From: Allodiplogaster sudhausi
Taxonomy: Eukaryota > Nematoda > Chromadorea > Rhabditida > Diplogasteridae
Assembly: GCA_945643635.1 (NCBI GenBank)
Contig: CALZFC010000103.1
Coordinates: forward strand, 716,001-780,000
Length of the DNA: 64,000 bases
Reading direction: 5' to 3'
Position 1 is the first letter of the stretch; the number at the start of each line of letters is the position of its first letter. Under the pieces are notes generated by a model. It was not told the DNA's origin, did not search any database, and was given only the letters and a program-made list of their open reading frames with translations. The position numbers were made by a program, and so were the translations under genes. Below, one piece after another: positions 1 through 11,411 of the stretch.

Positions 1-2
1 TG

Positions 3-46
3 GAGAAACTGGAGGAGCAGAAGATCGTGATTGTGTTCCGTGAAAG
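3..46 (+). CDS. Possible exon end of a gene lying off the left edge
   Basis: The first 44 or so bases read in frame as a charged peptide beginning EKLEEQKIV and then meet a good donor (GTAAGT at about 47). This looks like the 3' end of an internal exon whose gene starts outside the window. No continuation exon is recognised before 1222. With so little sequence this could be chance, and the product cannot be named. Confidence 0.2.
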
Positions 47-357
47 TAAGTGGAGCAGCGAAGAAAGGAATATGGGAGTGGATGTTTGAAGATCGGGCAT
101 AGAAGGGATAGACCGGGGGATAGACAATACCTTTAAAATACCATTCGCGTACGTTACCGAGGGTATTGTTTTTATTTATTAGTAGGCATTCTTAACCTTT
201 ATTTAGTGAACGATAGTGTGGCAAAATGTCTTAATATGAAAAAATGGTACTTTAATAATGAAAACAAAAATTTTTAATGCACAATCTGTAATACATGTTT
301 TTGTTATAGTAAAGTTATTTCCTTCGTTGGTCTGTCTATACTTGCCTTCTCACTTTA

Positions 358-725
358 AGGCCCGAATGAAGTGGAGGCCGAAACCATTCACGGATCGCGC
401 TTTCGCTCCTCTGCCCGATTGCCTCCTGCTCATAGGCGCCGTGCTTAATCCAGATGACCTTCTTCCTTTCTTTCTTCGGCTTCTTGGCTACAGTATCCCT
501 ACATTTAGGTTGCACGTCTGTTTATTTCTTTCTGTCATTTCGCTCTTTTTCCCTATTTTCTCTCTTCTTTCATGGTTGCTGTATTATGATCTTCTTTTCT
601 ATGCTTATATAATTGCGTATCCATTATAGATAGTCCTTTGTATATTTTGATACCTAGCAATTCAGATTCTTTATTACTTATCCAAAGTTATTTTTATCTT
701 AAACTTTTAATTGGCTCTGCCAAAT
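358..725 (+). repeat. Dispersed repeat, copy 1 of 3
   Basis: This stretch contains the block CGGATCGCGCTTTCGCTCCT at about 390, a TTGGCTACAGTATC block and a T-rich tail ending in TTTATTACTTATCCAAAG. It recurs at about 3561 and about 3951. The copies run straight into the conserved upstream box (738 here, 4355 after copy 3), so repeat plus box seem to have been duplicated together. The second copy begins five bases after the stop codon of the 1222 gene, so the repeat may derive from 3' untranslated and downstream sequence of that gene. Confidence 0.6.
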
Positions 726-737
726 TAAAATTTTTAT

Positions 738-890
738 TTCGATAAATTTTTCCCCATATTTAGACGATGTGAATTGATGGGTTAAATTCGGTGAATTTGT
801 ACCGTATGCCTGTTGTGGGCTATTATTAACCAATTGATATTCTTCATTCCGGACTTTTAAATATTTACACCAAAATTTCATTTTCAAATA
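738..890 (+). promoter_or_regulatory. Conserved upstream box, copy E0 (before the 1222 gene)
   Basis: It carries the family signature: TTCGATAAATTT, CATATTTAGACGATGTGAA, TTAAATTCGGTGAAT, CCGTATGCCTG, then CAATTGATATTCTTC and TTTCATTTTCAAAT. It is the only copy in front of a gene that is not MATH-BTB, about 330 bp upstream of that gene's ATG. Promoter function is inferred from position and conservation only. Confidence 0.5.
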
Positions 891-1221
891 AGTGGTTGGA
901 CATGCGAGAAATCGTAATCTTTTTCTCCCTCTCTCTGCCCCCTCCGGCTCCTCTCCCTCTCCCGCGCGCACTTCTCACTGATTACTGTTCACATTCGCAT
1001 ATCCTCTGCCTTCTACCTCGTACGGCTTCCATTTTTCATCTTCCTGGCTAACGGCTTGATTCCCGCATATAATTCGTTATTCTTTTACGGTGCGCCTATA
1101 ATTCCCAAAAAACTTGGGATCAAATCACTTCACTTAATGTTATGACTGTGTTTGTGTGTTGTTTTTTCTACTTTTTTTTCCTATGATATCTACAGACCTT
1201 TAGTGTGAGCTTCTAGTCTGA

Positions 1222-2934
1222 ATGTCCACGGCGGGAGGGGAGAATGCAGAACGGAGTGGCCCCGTCAGTGAAGAGGTTCTGAAGGAGCTGCGCAGGAGGG
1301 GGATCGATGATGCTCGTTTCCTCTCTTCCGTTCGCATCTCGAAGTGCGATCAGCTGATTGGACTGGATTTGGAGAAGGAAAAGGAACAGCGAAGACTCTT
1401 CGCGGAGGAACTCAATGGCTGTTCTCGGCTGAAGTATGTAACTCTATCTAACTCTAATCTCCCTACCCTCTACTTTTCGTTTGTCTCTTCTTCTCGATTT
1501 TCTAATTCTGTATTTCGTTCCATTTTTATGTGGTTGCTAGGATAAGCCACCAACTTCCCTTCCTCACTATTCCTATTTCAACTGGCTATCCTAGCAACTT
1601 CATCCTTTTCCATATGGTTAGTAGTTTTATATCTAACAAACCGAGATTATTATTAATGATGTTTTGTATAGATATCAACAATCATTCAATCAATACCACC
1701 ATTTGTCAGTATTACTGGTTAAATTTCAAAAATGATGGAATAGTTGTTGTGGTTGTTCAGTCGGATGCGTGCCCGCGCAGTTGTGAGTCATACGACGCCG
1801 ACTCCAGAAGGCGTGGAGAGCGAGAAGAGGGAGAAGCCGGAGCAGAAAGGCTTTGCCATCGGCCGCCACTCTCTCAAACAACGAGCAGCACAGCAGAAGG
1901 AGAAGAAGGAGTCCGCTTCCCCCGGTTAGCCTCTTCGGTTTACTTGTTAATCATTGTTCCTATCAATCATTACAATGATTTGTCCACATCTGCAGGAAAC
2001 AAGAAGAAAGAGTCGCCGACGAAGCGAAAGGCACCAATTCAGAAGAAGGTGAAAGAGAAGGAGAAGGCAGCGCCCGCCGCCTCCTCTTCCACTCCTGCCA
2101 CCAAACCAAGTCCTCCTAAGAAGGCCAAGAAGGAGCAGCCGGTAGAGAAGAAGGAAGAGGTCAAGAAAAAGGAGATACAAGATGTGGAAGACGAGGAGGA
2201 AGAGGGAGAACATGAAGAAGAAGAAGAGGTTATTCGAATTTCTATGACTTTATTCAAATGGTCTTTAGAGGAAGTGGCAGTTATGTATATATTATATAAT
2301 GTGTTGAATTTTTTTGAATTTTTAATGTATACACAAAGAAAAAACATAAGACACCGTAGAGAAAAAAAAGAATTCCTATTTCTTGGAAGATATCTTCGAT
2401 GTAAGAAGGGATATATGGTTTTTTTGCCGGGCATTTGGACCTTCCCGAAAATTCCCGAATTTCTCATTTGGGCCCTCCCGAGAAATGTTCCTACCATTGT
2501 TCATTTAAACACTGCTTTTGATTTCGCAGGATGCCTTCTCAATGTCCGGATGGCCGGCTTCTGGCCCAGTAAGCCCCGCCCTCTCTTCAAGCCCCTCACT
2601 CCCTTCAAGCCCCTCCCACTCTTCAAGCCCCGCCCTCTCTTCAAGCCCTCAGGCCTACCGCGTGTCTTCTCCTTCGTCGGAGGCTTCGAACGCGACGTCA
2701 CGTCCTCCGCAGCAGCCTGCTTCCTTCTTCACGTCAACTGTCGTGCCCCACGCGGTATTTAGGCTTGCGGTGGACTACGACAATCTGTTAGTTATTAGAA
2801 GAAAAATTAAACGTATGCATACATTTAAAAGTTTTGTATTGTATGATAGCTTTCTCTCTCAAACACCGCCCAAACGCTTCTTTCTTTCTCTCTCTCTCTC
2901 TCTCTCTCTCGCTGTATATCGCTCTCTCTCTCTC

Positions 2935-2981
<47 letters not shown>

Positions 2982-3556
2982 ATATCGCTCTCTCTCGCCC
3001 ACCCCCCCCCCTCTCTCTCTCTCTCTCTCTCGCTCTTTCTTTTTCTCTCTCTCTCGCGTCCCTCAACTATGAGCTGTTATCACTTCTTTCTTGCACTAAT
3101 AATCGTCTGATCCATTTGCAGCGCCAACTCGATCCATTCTTGCGTAAGAGAAATCCATAACAACAGTGAGAGGAGGTTGCTGATTGGGACGCTCCGAAAT
3201 AATTCTGCGAAAGTAAGTAGCCCTTTTTCTTGAATGAATGAATTTATTACGGTACTAAAAATGTATACACATGGTAACGAATAATAGTTAATAAACCAAC
3301 TTGTTCTAACAGATGCGTCAAATAAAAGTACTACATCAATTGAGGAGGGTTCGTCAATTAGAAAGGGTGCTTCTGCTGGACGAAATACGAAATAATATAG
3401 TAATTATACCAACAACAATAATATATTTTGTTGTTCTTTTTGGTCATAGTTACGTGAAGTTATAGGAAATGTAATGTCTAATCGTCAAAGATTCTTTTCT
3501 TCTAGCTTCACATGTGCCTCGAGGAGCTCACTCAGCTCGCCGCGCACCTTGAGTAA
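1222..3556 (+). CDS. Six-exon gene of unknown function, lysine/acidic and Ser/Pro-rich (about 335 aa)
   Basis: I read exons 1222-1433, 1761-1924, 1996-2228, 2530-2786, 3122-3212 and 3506-3556. All have GT/AG boundaries, phases fit throughout, and the sum is 1008 nt ending in TAA. The start ATG follows TTCTAG closely, which fits a spliced leader acceptor. In order the protein shows a charged, probably helical N-terminus (about residues 10-70), a Lys-rich middle resembling a nuclear localisation region (about 125-190), an acidic Glu run (about 190-203), a Ser/Pro repeat tract (SSSPSLP type, about 215-260), and a short helical C-terminus ending in EELTQLAAHLE. The basic/acidic make-up suggests a nuclear or chromatin-associated protein, but I do not recognise the family. 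A long CT repeat fills its fourth intron. It shares the upstream box with the MATH-BTB genes but has no sequence similarity to them. Confidence 0.7.
2888..3060. repeat. (CT)n low-complexity tract in an intron
   Basis: Long runs of CTCTCT broken by GCTGTATATCGCTC and a poly-C stretch lie within intron 4 of the 1222 gene. They create open frames on both strands that are Ser/Leu-rich or Arg/Glu-rich; these are composition artefacts. Confidence 0.9.
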
Positions 3557-3560
3557 CACA

Positions 3561-3950
3561 CCCGAATGAAGTGGAGGTTGAAACCATTCACGGATCGCGC
3601 TTTCGCTCCTTTGCCCGAATGCCTCCTGCTCGCTGGCGCCCTACTAAATCCACTAAGCTCTCTTCTTTCCTTTCTTTGGCTACATGGCTACAGTATCTAT
3701 ATTGCGCATCAGTTCATTTTTTTCTGCCATTGTGTTTCACGTTCCACATCAATAGATTTTTTTTACTTTTCCCAATTTCCACTTTTTTTCTCATTTTTTT
3801 TCTCCATAATTGCTCGAATGTTATCCTCTATTCTATGCTACTATAATTTCGTGTATTCATTGTTGACCATTTTATATTCTGATATTCTGTACTAAGCAGT
3901 CCAAATCTTTATTACTTTTCCAAAGTTTTTTTTTTGTTGGTTTAATTGGC
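3561..3950 (+). repeat. Dispersed repeat, copy 2 of 3
   Basis: Second copy of the 358-725 repeat, with the same CGGATCGCGCTTTCGCTCCT block. It begins immediately after the stop codon of the 1222 gene and is followed directly by copy 3. Confidence 0.6.
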
Positions 3951-4345
3951 TGGAGGCCGAAACCATTCACGGATCGCGCTGTCGTTTCCTTTGCCCGAAT
4001 GCCTCTTGCTCGTTGGCGGCCTACTAAATCAACTTAGCCCTCTTCCTTTCTTTCTTCGGCTTCATGGCTACAGTATCCAAGCATATAGGTTGCACAGCCG
4101 TTAATTTTTTCCGTCATTTTGTTCCACATTCCACTTTGATTAATTTTTTTTACTTTTCCCAATTTCCCCTTTCATCTAATTTTTTTCCATAATTGCTCGA
4201 TTGTGGTCCTCTATTCTATTCTAGAATACTTTCGCGTATCCATTATAGACTATTTTATATTCTCATATAATGTAAAAGCAGTCCAGATCTTTATTACTTT
4301 TCCAAAAGTTTTTTTTGTTGGTTTAATTGGCTTGTTCGTATTACA
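3951..4345 (+). repeat. Dispersed repeat, copy 3 of 3
   Basis: Third copy, joined to copy 2 at a GGCTGGAGGCCGAAACC junction and leading into box E1. Tandem copies 2 and 3 fit unequal exchange between repeats of this kind. Confidence 0.6.
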
Positions 4346-4354
4346 AGTTTCTAC

Positions 4355-4490
4355 TTGATAAATGTTTCCCCATATTTAGACGATATGGATGGGTCTAATT
4401 CGGTGAATATCTACCGTATGCCAGTCGTTTATTTATTAATTGGTATCTTTCTTGCCGAACTCATATTTAGCCCAGAATTTAATTTTCAAC
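4355..4490 (+). promoter_or_regulatory. Conserved upstream box, copy E1 (MB1)
   Basis: Box with CATATTTAGACGATATGGAT, CGGTGAATATCTACCGTATG and CTTGCCGAACTC, ending about 115 bp before the MB1 ATG. It has lost several bases relative to the other copies. Confidence 0.5.
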
Positions 4491-4604
4491 TTTAGTTAGT
4501 AAGCTTATATTTCAGTAATCGAAATAATTTTTTGCTTGTATTTGTTTTGTTGACTCCTAATTTTTTCATTTTAGATTGTTCTAACCAGCAGCATCTATAG
4601 CGGC

Positions 4605-7031
4605 ATGTCAGGTATGCCCATTTTTTCTTTTGTCATTTTCTACATGGTCTTGATGAATTCACCACCTTTTAAAGCCTGATTGTTTGCCTTGAATGTTTTA
4701 TTCTTACTATTTCTCGAGAAACTTCGACGATATCATCGCAAAATTGCAGGAAAAGCTGCTAATCCAATTGCGGTCGGCAAGATTCGCCTGGACGTGCCGA
4801 AACTCGCCGAGCTGAAGACGTTCGTCCAGTCACCGGTTGTCTACATCGCCAACTGCCGTGGTATGTTTGACTTTTCATGTTTCAATTTATTGAGAGATTT
4901 GCATAGCTGCGATTTTCCAGAACAAAAAGTTGGAGATAATTCGTTCAAATGTTATACGTTAAATAGTGCTGTTAGGACTATTTAAATAATCTTGCAGGAC
5001 TTTGGAAGTGGAAAAAATTGGCACCTCGAAGATGAACCCTTTTTCCGTCTACGTCTACTGCAACGAGGCAGACCAGAATCCGCACTGGAGCTGCGAAGCT
5101 TCCGTAGTCTTGAATTTGCTCTCGCAGAAGGTCGGCCAGAAGACACACAGCCGCGGACCGGTTAGTGTTGTACTCAACAGAGACTCTCCAAACCTCGTTA
5201 TTTGCAGTACAAAATCAATGCAATTTCTATTTTACAGTACATAAATTGCTACCCTCTGGCCATAAACAGGCAAACCAAACCATCAGATGCTCACGGATTA
5301 GCGGTAAATAGTTGTGCACTTTTCGGAGATATGCTACTAGAGAACTAATAAAACCATGGTCTTGAATAGAATTTAGAAGCGAGTCAGTTCAAATCGCATG
5401 TGTGTAAAATACATCTTTTCAGTTTGTGTACACCTTCTGCACAAGTGACGATTTCGAGGGATATCCGTCGTTCATCAAGAATGACAAGTTACTGGACCCT
5501 GCGAATGGATACATTCGCGAAGAGGACGGCGGCGCCGTGTTCGAGGCGACTATCACGGTCACAAAAGTCCTCGGCTTGCCGTATGTAAAGTTATAAAGTT
5601 TTTGTCTTTCGATTAAAATTGTTTCTTTTTTTGCAATTATCGCTTGTGAATTTTTTCTTTTAAAACACTGGACACATGGTAATTCTTCCCTCTCAAAATA
5701 ACTAATTTCGTGAATAAGTTAATTGGAAAGGTCACAATTTGCTGTTCTCTATTTTCTATAGTAATTGTGAAACACCTGTGCAGTGTGTCGATTCTCTGCG
5801 ACTTCTCGGCCCCTCATCCGAATCACACCGACGTTGCTCTCATCGTGGAGGAGAAGCCAGTTCATGTCGTCAAGATGGTATCTTATATCTTTATTGCGAT
5901 CTAATTTTACCATTTGCCACGGCAACCTATTTTTGATAAAGTACATGTTCAAGCCTTTAATTACCTAAAGACTTCATATTGATTATGAATTTGAATGAAA
6001 AGGTTGTTTTCATACTCGTTTATCCTAGAAAAAAGTATAAATCAAAGTTAATGAAAAAAAATTGAATGAAAACAGCATCTTTCGTCAGATCCTCTACTTC
6101 TCAAAACTATATAAATCAAAATTTCATTGTTTCAGTACCTCGCTTACCACTCGCCCGTCTTCGACTCAATGCTATTCTCGGATTTTGCGGAGAAGTCAAA
6201 GAAGGAAATTCCACTTCCGGACGTCAAGTACGACGAGTTCGTGGAACTTCTTCACGTCATCCTCCCGTCTCGCAAACCAGTCACAGGTTCTTTCTTTTCA
6301 TCTATAGTTCGATTACCAATAATTGAGTGTCAGTATGAAAGAGGTAAAAAAAATCATTGTGTAAGTCCAAGAATGAGGAGTATAGAAGTCTATTTCATTT
6401 GAACTTGATGTAGCATTAACATACAAAAAAAATATTAAAAACTTTCCATACGAATTGTTTTTTTTTAAATTATTCATTAGCGTTAAAATGATCTCTCATT
6501 GTCAGTCGCTACGGTCGATGGTCTTCTTCGCTTGGCCGACCGCTTCAGTATGCAAGTTGTGCTGCATTCGTGCGAGGAGTTCCTGCGAGGGCCGGACAGC
6601 GAGGAGATTCCGCTGGCCAAGAAGCTGCTCTGGTCTGACCAGTACAGACTGGCCAGCCTTCAGGTGCATACTTCCTTTTGAAACATGTAGCAGGAAAAGC
6701 TGCAGACCAATGAACAGAGATGCACTCAAAATCTTGGCCCGGCATCTCTTCAATTGTCGATCTCTTAAAAAATTTTTAAATGTCAGATTCCAATTCGTAA
6801 TCCGTCCTTTCATTAGTAAAAGTTTCGTTCACATGGCTTATTTATTTCATTCCGAAGCGGATCAAGACTTCTGATAAGCTATAATATGTATGATTCCAGT
6901 CCGTCTGTCTCAACATGCTCAAATCGATTGACGACGTCAATGTGCTCAAGGGCAAGAAGGAGTACGACGACCTCTCGGACAAGACGAAGGCGGCGCTGGG
7001 CGAGAGAATTCTCGAGCTGACCATGAGTTGA
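4605..7031 (+). pseudogene. MB1: MATH-BTB gene with a one-base frameshift in exon 2
   Basis: Exons are 4605-4611, 4750-4860, 4998-5160, 5423-5580, 5784-5877, 6136-6286, 6506-6663 and 6900-7031. All splice sites look good and every exon reads as MATH (exons 2-4; FIKNDKLLDPANGYIRE in exon 4), BTB (exons 5-6; CDFSAPHPNHTDVALIVEEK) or C-terminal helices. Exon 2 is 111 nt where paralogues have 112: AACATGCCGTG has become AACTGCCGTG at about 4851-4860. This puts exon 3 out of frame, and reading on meets TGA within about 12 codons. Summed coding length is 974, one short of 975. Either a very recent pseudogene or an assembly error; everything downstream is otherwise open. The C-terminus is the longer ELTMS form. 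Confidence 0.8.
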
Positions 7032-7299
7032 GCCTTGCTCACCTCCTTCTCCCAAACTCCTCCGCCCACCGTACCAATGTATTTCCTCTACCTTTTCTAA
7101 TTGTTCTCTTTCTCTTTCACTTTCTCCTTTTCATTTATTAATTAGTTAACCTGTTCACATTACGAGGAGATCCATATCCACCAAGTGTTTTTTTCTTATT
7201 TATTGCCTTAATTTGAAGAATATTGCTCATTTTGAAACATGTGCCCTTTGTGTGCCCTCAGAAGCGCTAACTTGACTCTTTAGAATTAGCAGCTTTCCA

Positions 7300-7450
7300 T
7301 TCGATAAACTTTTCTCCTTAATTTGACGATTTGATGTGATGGGGTAAATTCGGTGAATTTCTACCGTATGGCTGTCGCAGGCCCTTATTTATAAATTGTT
7401 GTTTTGTTTACGAACTATTTAATATATCGCCAAACGTACAGCTTTCAAAT
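7300..7450 (+). promoter_or_regulatory. Conserved upstream box, copy E2 (MB2)
   Basis: TTCGATAAACTTTTC, then GATTTGATGTGATGGGGTAAATTCGGTGAATTTCTACCGTATGG in short matching blocks and GTCGCAGGCCCTTATTTAT. The box ends about 75 bp before the MB2 ATG. Confidence 0.5.
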
Positions 7451-8700
7451 AGCTGATTTTCTCTAATATGTGAGAAATCGTATTCTAGATTGTTCCGACT
7501 TAGCCTCCAGCGTCTGCAGAGACATGTCAGGTATGGTGGTTTTTTTCTTTCGTCGTTTTCTATACAGTTTCCAAGATTCCACCACCTTTAAAGAAAGACG
7601 TTCTTTATTCTTTACTGTTTTGCTGTTTCCATTTTTCGAAAATATCCGAACATTTCGTCAATAAATTGCAGGAAGAGATGATTCGGCAAGATTCGCCTGG
7701 ACGTGCCGAAGCTGGCCGAGCTGGTGACTCGAGTCAAGTCGCCGGTTGTCTCCATCACCAACATGCCGTGGTATGTCGGCCTTTTTATGTGGCAACTTGT
7801 AAAGAGTTATTCGCGCAGCAAAGATTTCCCAACACCAAAAGTTGGGAACGAAATTTTTACATTAAGTAAAAATATTAAAGAACATGTGTCCTAAATAAAG
7901 TTTTCGAACAGGCCGAGATTTTGGCTGGCATGAATAATTGGGCCAACTTGTATATTTAATTGTGAGTCTTACAAATCGTGTTACCCTACTTGTAAGAATC
8001 TTGAAATAATCATGCAGGAGTTTGGGAGTGATGCCGCAATTGGACTTTTCGAACATCAAGCATTTTTCTGTCTACGCCTACTGCAACGAGGGCAACCAGA
8101 GTCCGCATTGGACCTGCGAAGCGTCCATGATCTTCAATCTGCTGTCCTCGAAAGTCGGCCAGAAATCGCACAGCCTCGGACCGGTTAGTATAGTAAAGAA
8201 TACGGTTGGCCCAAAGCGGTGTATACGTATTTGCTGCATGTACAAATTCAGCGCAATTTCGATTTTTATTTATTTTCCAACCTGCTGCCTTAAATTGGCA
8301 AACCATCAGATGCTCAGAGATTAGCGGTAAATCTCTGAAGAGCGATTCGAGAGAAGAAATAGTGTTACTGTCTCCATTAGTATTTAGAACAGAGTCTATG
8401 CTATCGAATTACATTGAATATAAATGAAGTGCTTGTCTTCAGCTTGTGCACACCTTCTCAACTAAGCAATTAGGCCGGGGATTTCCGTGGTTCATCTCAT
8501 GGGACAAGGTGCTGGACCCTGCGAATGGCTTCATCCGCGAAGAGGACGGCGGCGTCGTAGTCGAGGCTGAGATCACCGTCACGAATGTCATCGGCCTGGT
8601 GTATGTTATTTAAAAAAAATTTCCCTTCCATTTTAACATATTTTATTGTAATTATCGCTTGTGAAATCTTTTCTTTTAAACATTGGTCACATGGTAACAT

Positions 8701-8977
8701 TTAAAGGAAGTGTCCGGCGAATAATTATACAGTAGCGGTAGTGAACCAGTTTGAATGCGTGCGCTTGCCTATCGCTCGGTTGAGAGAGCATGTGAAATAG
8801 GAGGGCGGCTATTACCTACCGTAACTAATTCTTTACCCGCCAGTTTTTACGTTACTAGTGCTCAGAATGTAATGAAAGAAAATCGCTCAAACTTTCTAAA
8901 TATATGATTTACGCCAAGATGAACTTATCCAGTTAGAACAAAACATAGGTTAATTATTCCCCGGATACCTCCTTTAA
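8701..8977. mobile_element. TTAA-flanked inverted-repeat element (short copy, about 277 bp)
   Basis: The ends are TTAAAGGAAGTGTCCGG and the inverted CCGGATACCTCCTTTAA, so terminal repeats begin right after TTAA on both sides. The matching intron of MB8 (about 29517) reads ACATTTAACTCAAAATACT uninterrupted, while MB2 reads ACATTTAA, then the element, then TTAACTCAATATACT. That is a paralogous empty site and shows that TTAA is the duplicated target. No coding capacity is seen, so it is a non-autonomous (MITE-like) element. TTAA targets are typical of piggyBac-type transposases, but that assignment is inference. Confidence 0.75.
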
Positions 8978-10044
8978 CTCAATATACTAATTTTGAGACT
9001 GAATAAAAATTTTGAAATTCAAAGTTTGCTGTTCTCTATTTAATGTTTATTTACGCATTCAGAGTCCCGACTCGCTTCGACTTCACTGTCCCTCAATCGG
9101 ATCTCACGGACGTCGCTCTCATCGTGGACGAGAAGCCACTTCATGTCTGCAAAGCGGTATCTTATCTCTTTTTTGCTATCTAATTATACCATTTACCATT
9201 GCAGAATTTTTGTCTAGCTCTAGTCTTGGAGCGATAAAAGGATAAGACATTTAAGGAAGAAGGATTTTGTGCCCTCACAAAATCCGTCTTATCCCTCGCT
9301 CCAAGACTTCATCTCGATTATGAATTAATATAATTTTTTTTTGCAGATCTTTTATTCCTAAAAAAAGTATAAATCGTTTATTTTTTCAGTACCTCGCGTA
9401 CCACTCGCCGGTCTTCCGCAAGATGTTCTTCTCGGATTTTGCCGAGAAGGAAAAGAAGGAGATTCCGCTTGAGGATGTCAAGTACGACGAGTTCATGGAA
9501 CTTCTTCAAGTCATCTTCCCGTCTCGAAAACCGGTCGCAGGTTCTTTTTTCATGTGTTGCTCGTAGATAGGAACACTAATTTTGATGTCAATAATAAGTT
9601 TGTACAAAAAATATGTAAGATAAAAAGTTAAAAATAAAAAAATATCCATAAGATTTTATGAGGGACTGATAAGAGTTTTAAAATGATCTCTCAGTTGCCA
9701 CGGTCGAAGGTCTTCTTCGCTTGGACGACCGCTTCAACATGCAGACGGTGGTGCTTTCGTGCGAGGAGTTCCTGCAAGGGCCGAACAGCAAGGAGGTTTC
9801 GCTGGCCAAGAAGCTGCTCTTGTCTGACCAGTTCAGACTGGCCAACCTTCAGGTGAATACTTCATTTCCTACTTATCGCTACAACTTTTTCTGTAACTGG
9901 CTCTTAAAAGATTAATCCATTGGATTTCCCACATGCAAGTAGGGTTGTTAAATTATTATTATGATAAATGTTGCTCTTTTTGTTTGAAGAAAATGTCTAT
10001 ATTATTAATACTACTCTTTTAGTTTTAGGAAAATGTCGATATTA

Positions 10045-11060
10045 AATTCTTACTAGCGTGCCTTCGGCACGCTAGTAAGAATTTATCATTCAATGACCAC
10101 CGGGGCGATAGCCAGCATTCTATATCTGTCGGGTTTTTGACTACGCACCGGCTCGCTCGCTGGGTGCGAGACAGCATAGAGAGGAGAGAGAGTGCAGACG
10201 GCCAGACAGCAGCCGCTTGACCCAGAGCTCACCTAGACCAATTAAACAGCCATTCAAAACCTTCAACGACCCTTTATAAGCTTAAGATGAATTCTAATGA
10301 CAATGCAATGTATGAGAAAGTTGTTCGTCTTGGCGTGACGGTTTTTTCAAACCATAATTTGATGACATAGCTTAAATACCCTCAGCGGGGCTTCGGAAAC
10401 CGGCTCCTTTAAGGTACTTATCGAATGTTTAAAAAAAAACCCAAATAGGCTCATATTGAAGCCTGTTCAATTCTCAACAAGATGCTCCTAGTCCCATCCC
10501 GATACCGTTCCTACTTCTTGAGATATAAAAGTTCAAAGTTGGTCCCTAACGAATAAAATTTTCAGTTTTATTGATTTTTTTGATATCCCTGATGCCAAAA
10601 GTTTACAAGTCACACATCAAAAGATGCGTCTTGAAAAACTGCATCGATAGAACCCGACAATCAACCAAGCGCACGTCAGGATTTTGAGAAAGTTCCAATC
10701 TACAGGCGGAAAAGTGCCCATTTTAGAAAATCCATTCCCACCGATCTACCAATCGATCTACGAAATCGAACTTCTGGTCATTGGTAGATTCCCCCCTGAC
10801 GAATCGACTACTATTTTTGTTATTTTTGTAGGTGCCCTAAAAAATGAGAAATTCGGCCTCAAACTTTCTCGAGTGACCCCCCTTTGCGGCGCCGGCGCCG
10901 GCGCCAACGAAAAATTTCCAAACCCTCATAGGACGATAGCCGAGACTTCAATGTACCTTTTTGGAAAGTTTCATCAAAATCCACCAATCCTGCCGCCCAC
11001 AGGAATCAATCTGCCGTAAGCGGTCAATTCATTTTTTACGTTGTTTAGTCTATAAAGAGA
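10045..11060. mobile_element. About 1-kb insertion in intron 7 of MB2, of unknown type
   Basis: MB8 has TATTAAATTCGATTTTAGTAACC at this place (about 30580-30603). In MB2 the same bases are interrupted after TATTAAATTC and resume at TTTAGTAACCGG near 11062. The left end is a perfect hairpin, ATTCTTACTAGCGTGCC plus its complement around a 3-nt loop (about 10046-10083). Inside is a GGCGCCGGCGCCGGCGCC run near 10890. I saw no transposase and no clear matching right-hand terminal repeat, so the class is unknown and the exact boundaries are uncertain by a few bases. Confidence 0.6.
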
Positions 11061-11411
11061 TTTAGTAACCGGTACATGTTCTTCTCTTTTCAGTACAACT
11101 GCCTGCAGACGATCAAGACGGTCGATGACGTCCGAGTGGTCAAGAGAACGAAGGATTACGGCGACTTCTCGAGCGAGCTGAATGATGCGCTGTTCGAGCG
11201 CAGTCTCGAGCTCCGCTAATTGGAAGGGACTGGATAGGCATCTTCTTGCCCTCGTCAACAATCCCTTTCCCCTCAAACCTATTTACGTATCCACCAAGTG
11301 TTTTTAAACATTATTATTTATTGCCTCAAGTTGAAGAATATTGCTCATTCAGCAATATATGCCTTTTATGTATGTAATCCGCAAAAATGACTCGTTTGCC
11401 TTTGCAACGTC

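Larger units (their letters stand above)
7524..11219 (+). pseudogene. MB2: MATH-BTB gene with a 13-nt deletion in exon 2 and two intron insertions
   Basis: Exons are 7524-7530, 7672-7770, 8018-8183, 8443-8600, 9063-9156, 9390-9540, 9695-9852 and 11094-11219. Exon 2 is 99 nt instead of 112: the segment coding for the conserved NPIAVGK start of the MATH domain has lost 13 nt. From ATGTCAG the frame therefore runs into TGA, and I found no alternative acceptor that restores it. Exons 3-8 are open and typical (SVYAYCNEGNQSPHW; FISWDKVLDPANGFIRE; TRFDFTVPQSDLTDVALIV). Exon 8 is of the rarer subtype (YNCLQTIKTVDDVRVV) shared with MB6 and MB8. Intron 4 holds a TTAA-flanked element (8701-8977) and intron 7 an insertion of about 1 kb, neither present in MB8. 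Confidence 0.8.

Noticed and set aside
738..930. Reading the conserved upstream box as a hidden 5' coding exon
   Set aside because: In the consensus every ATG meets a stop almost at once (GATGTGA; ATGATGGGTTAA) and indels between copies do not preserve frame.
2518..3160. Overlapping open frames on both strands across the CT tract
   Set aside because: They are Ser/Leu or Arg/Glu strings produced by the (CT)n repeat; only the spliced exon 2530-2786 fits the gene model.
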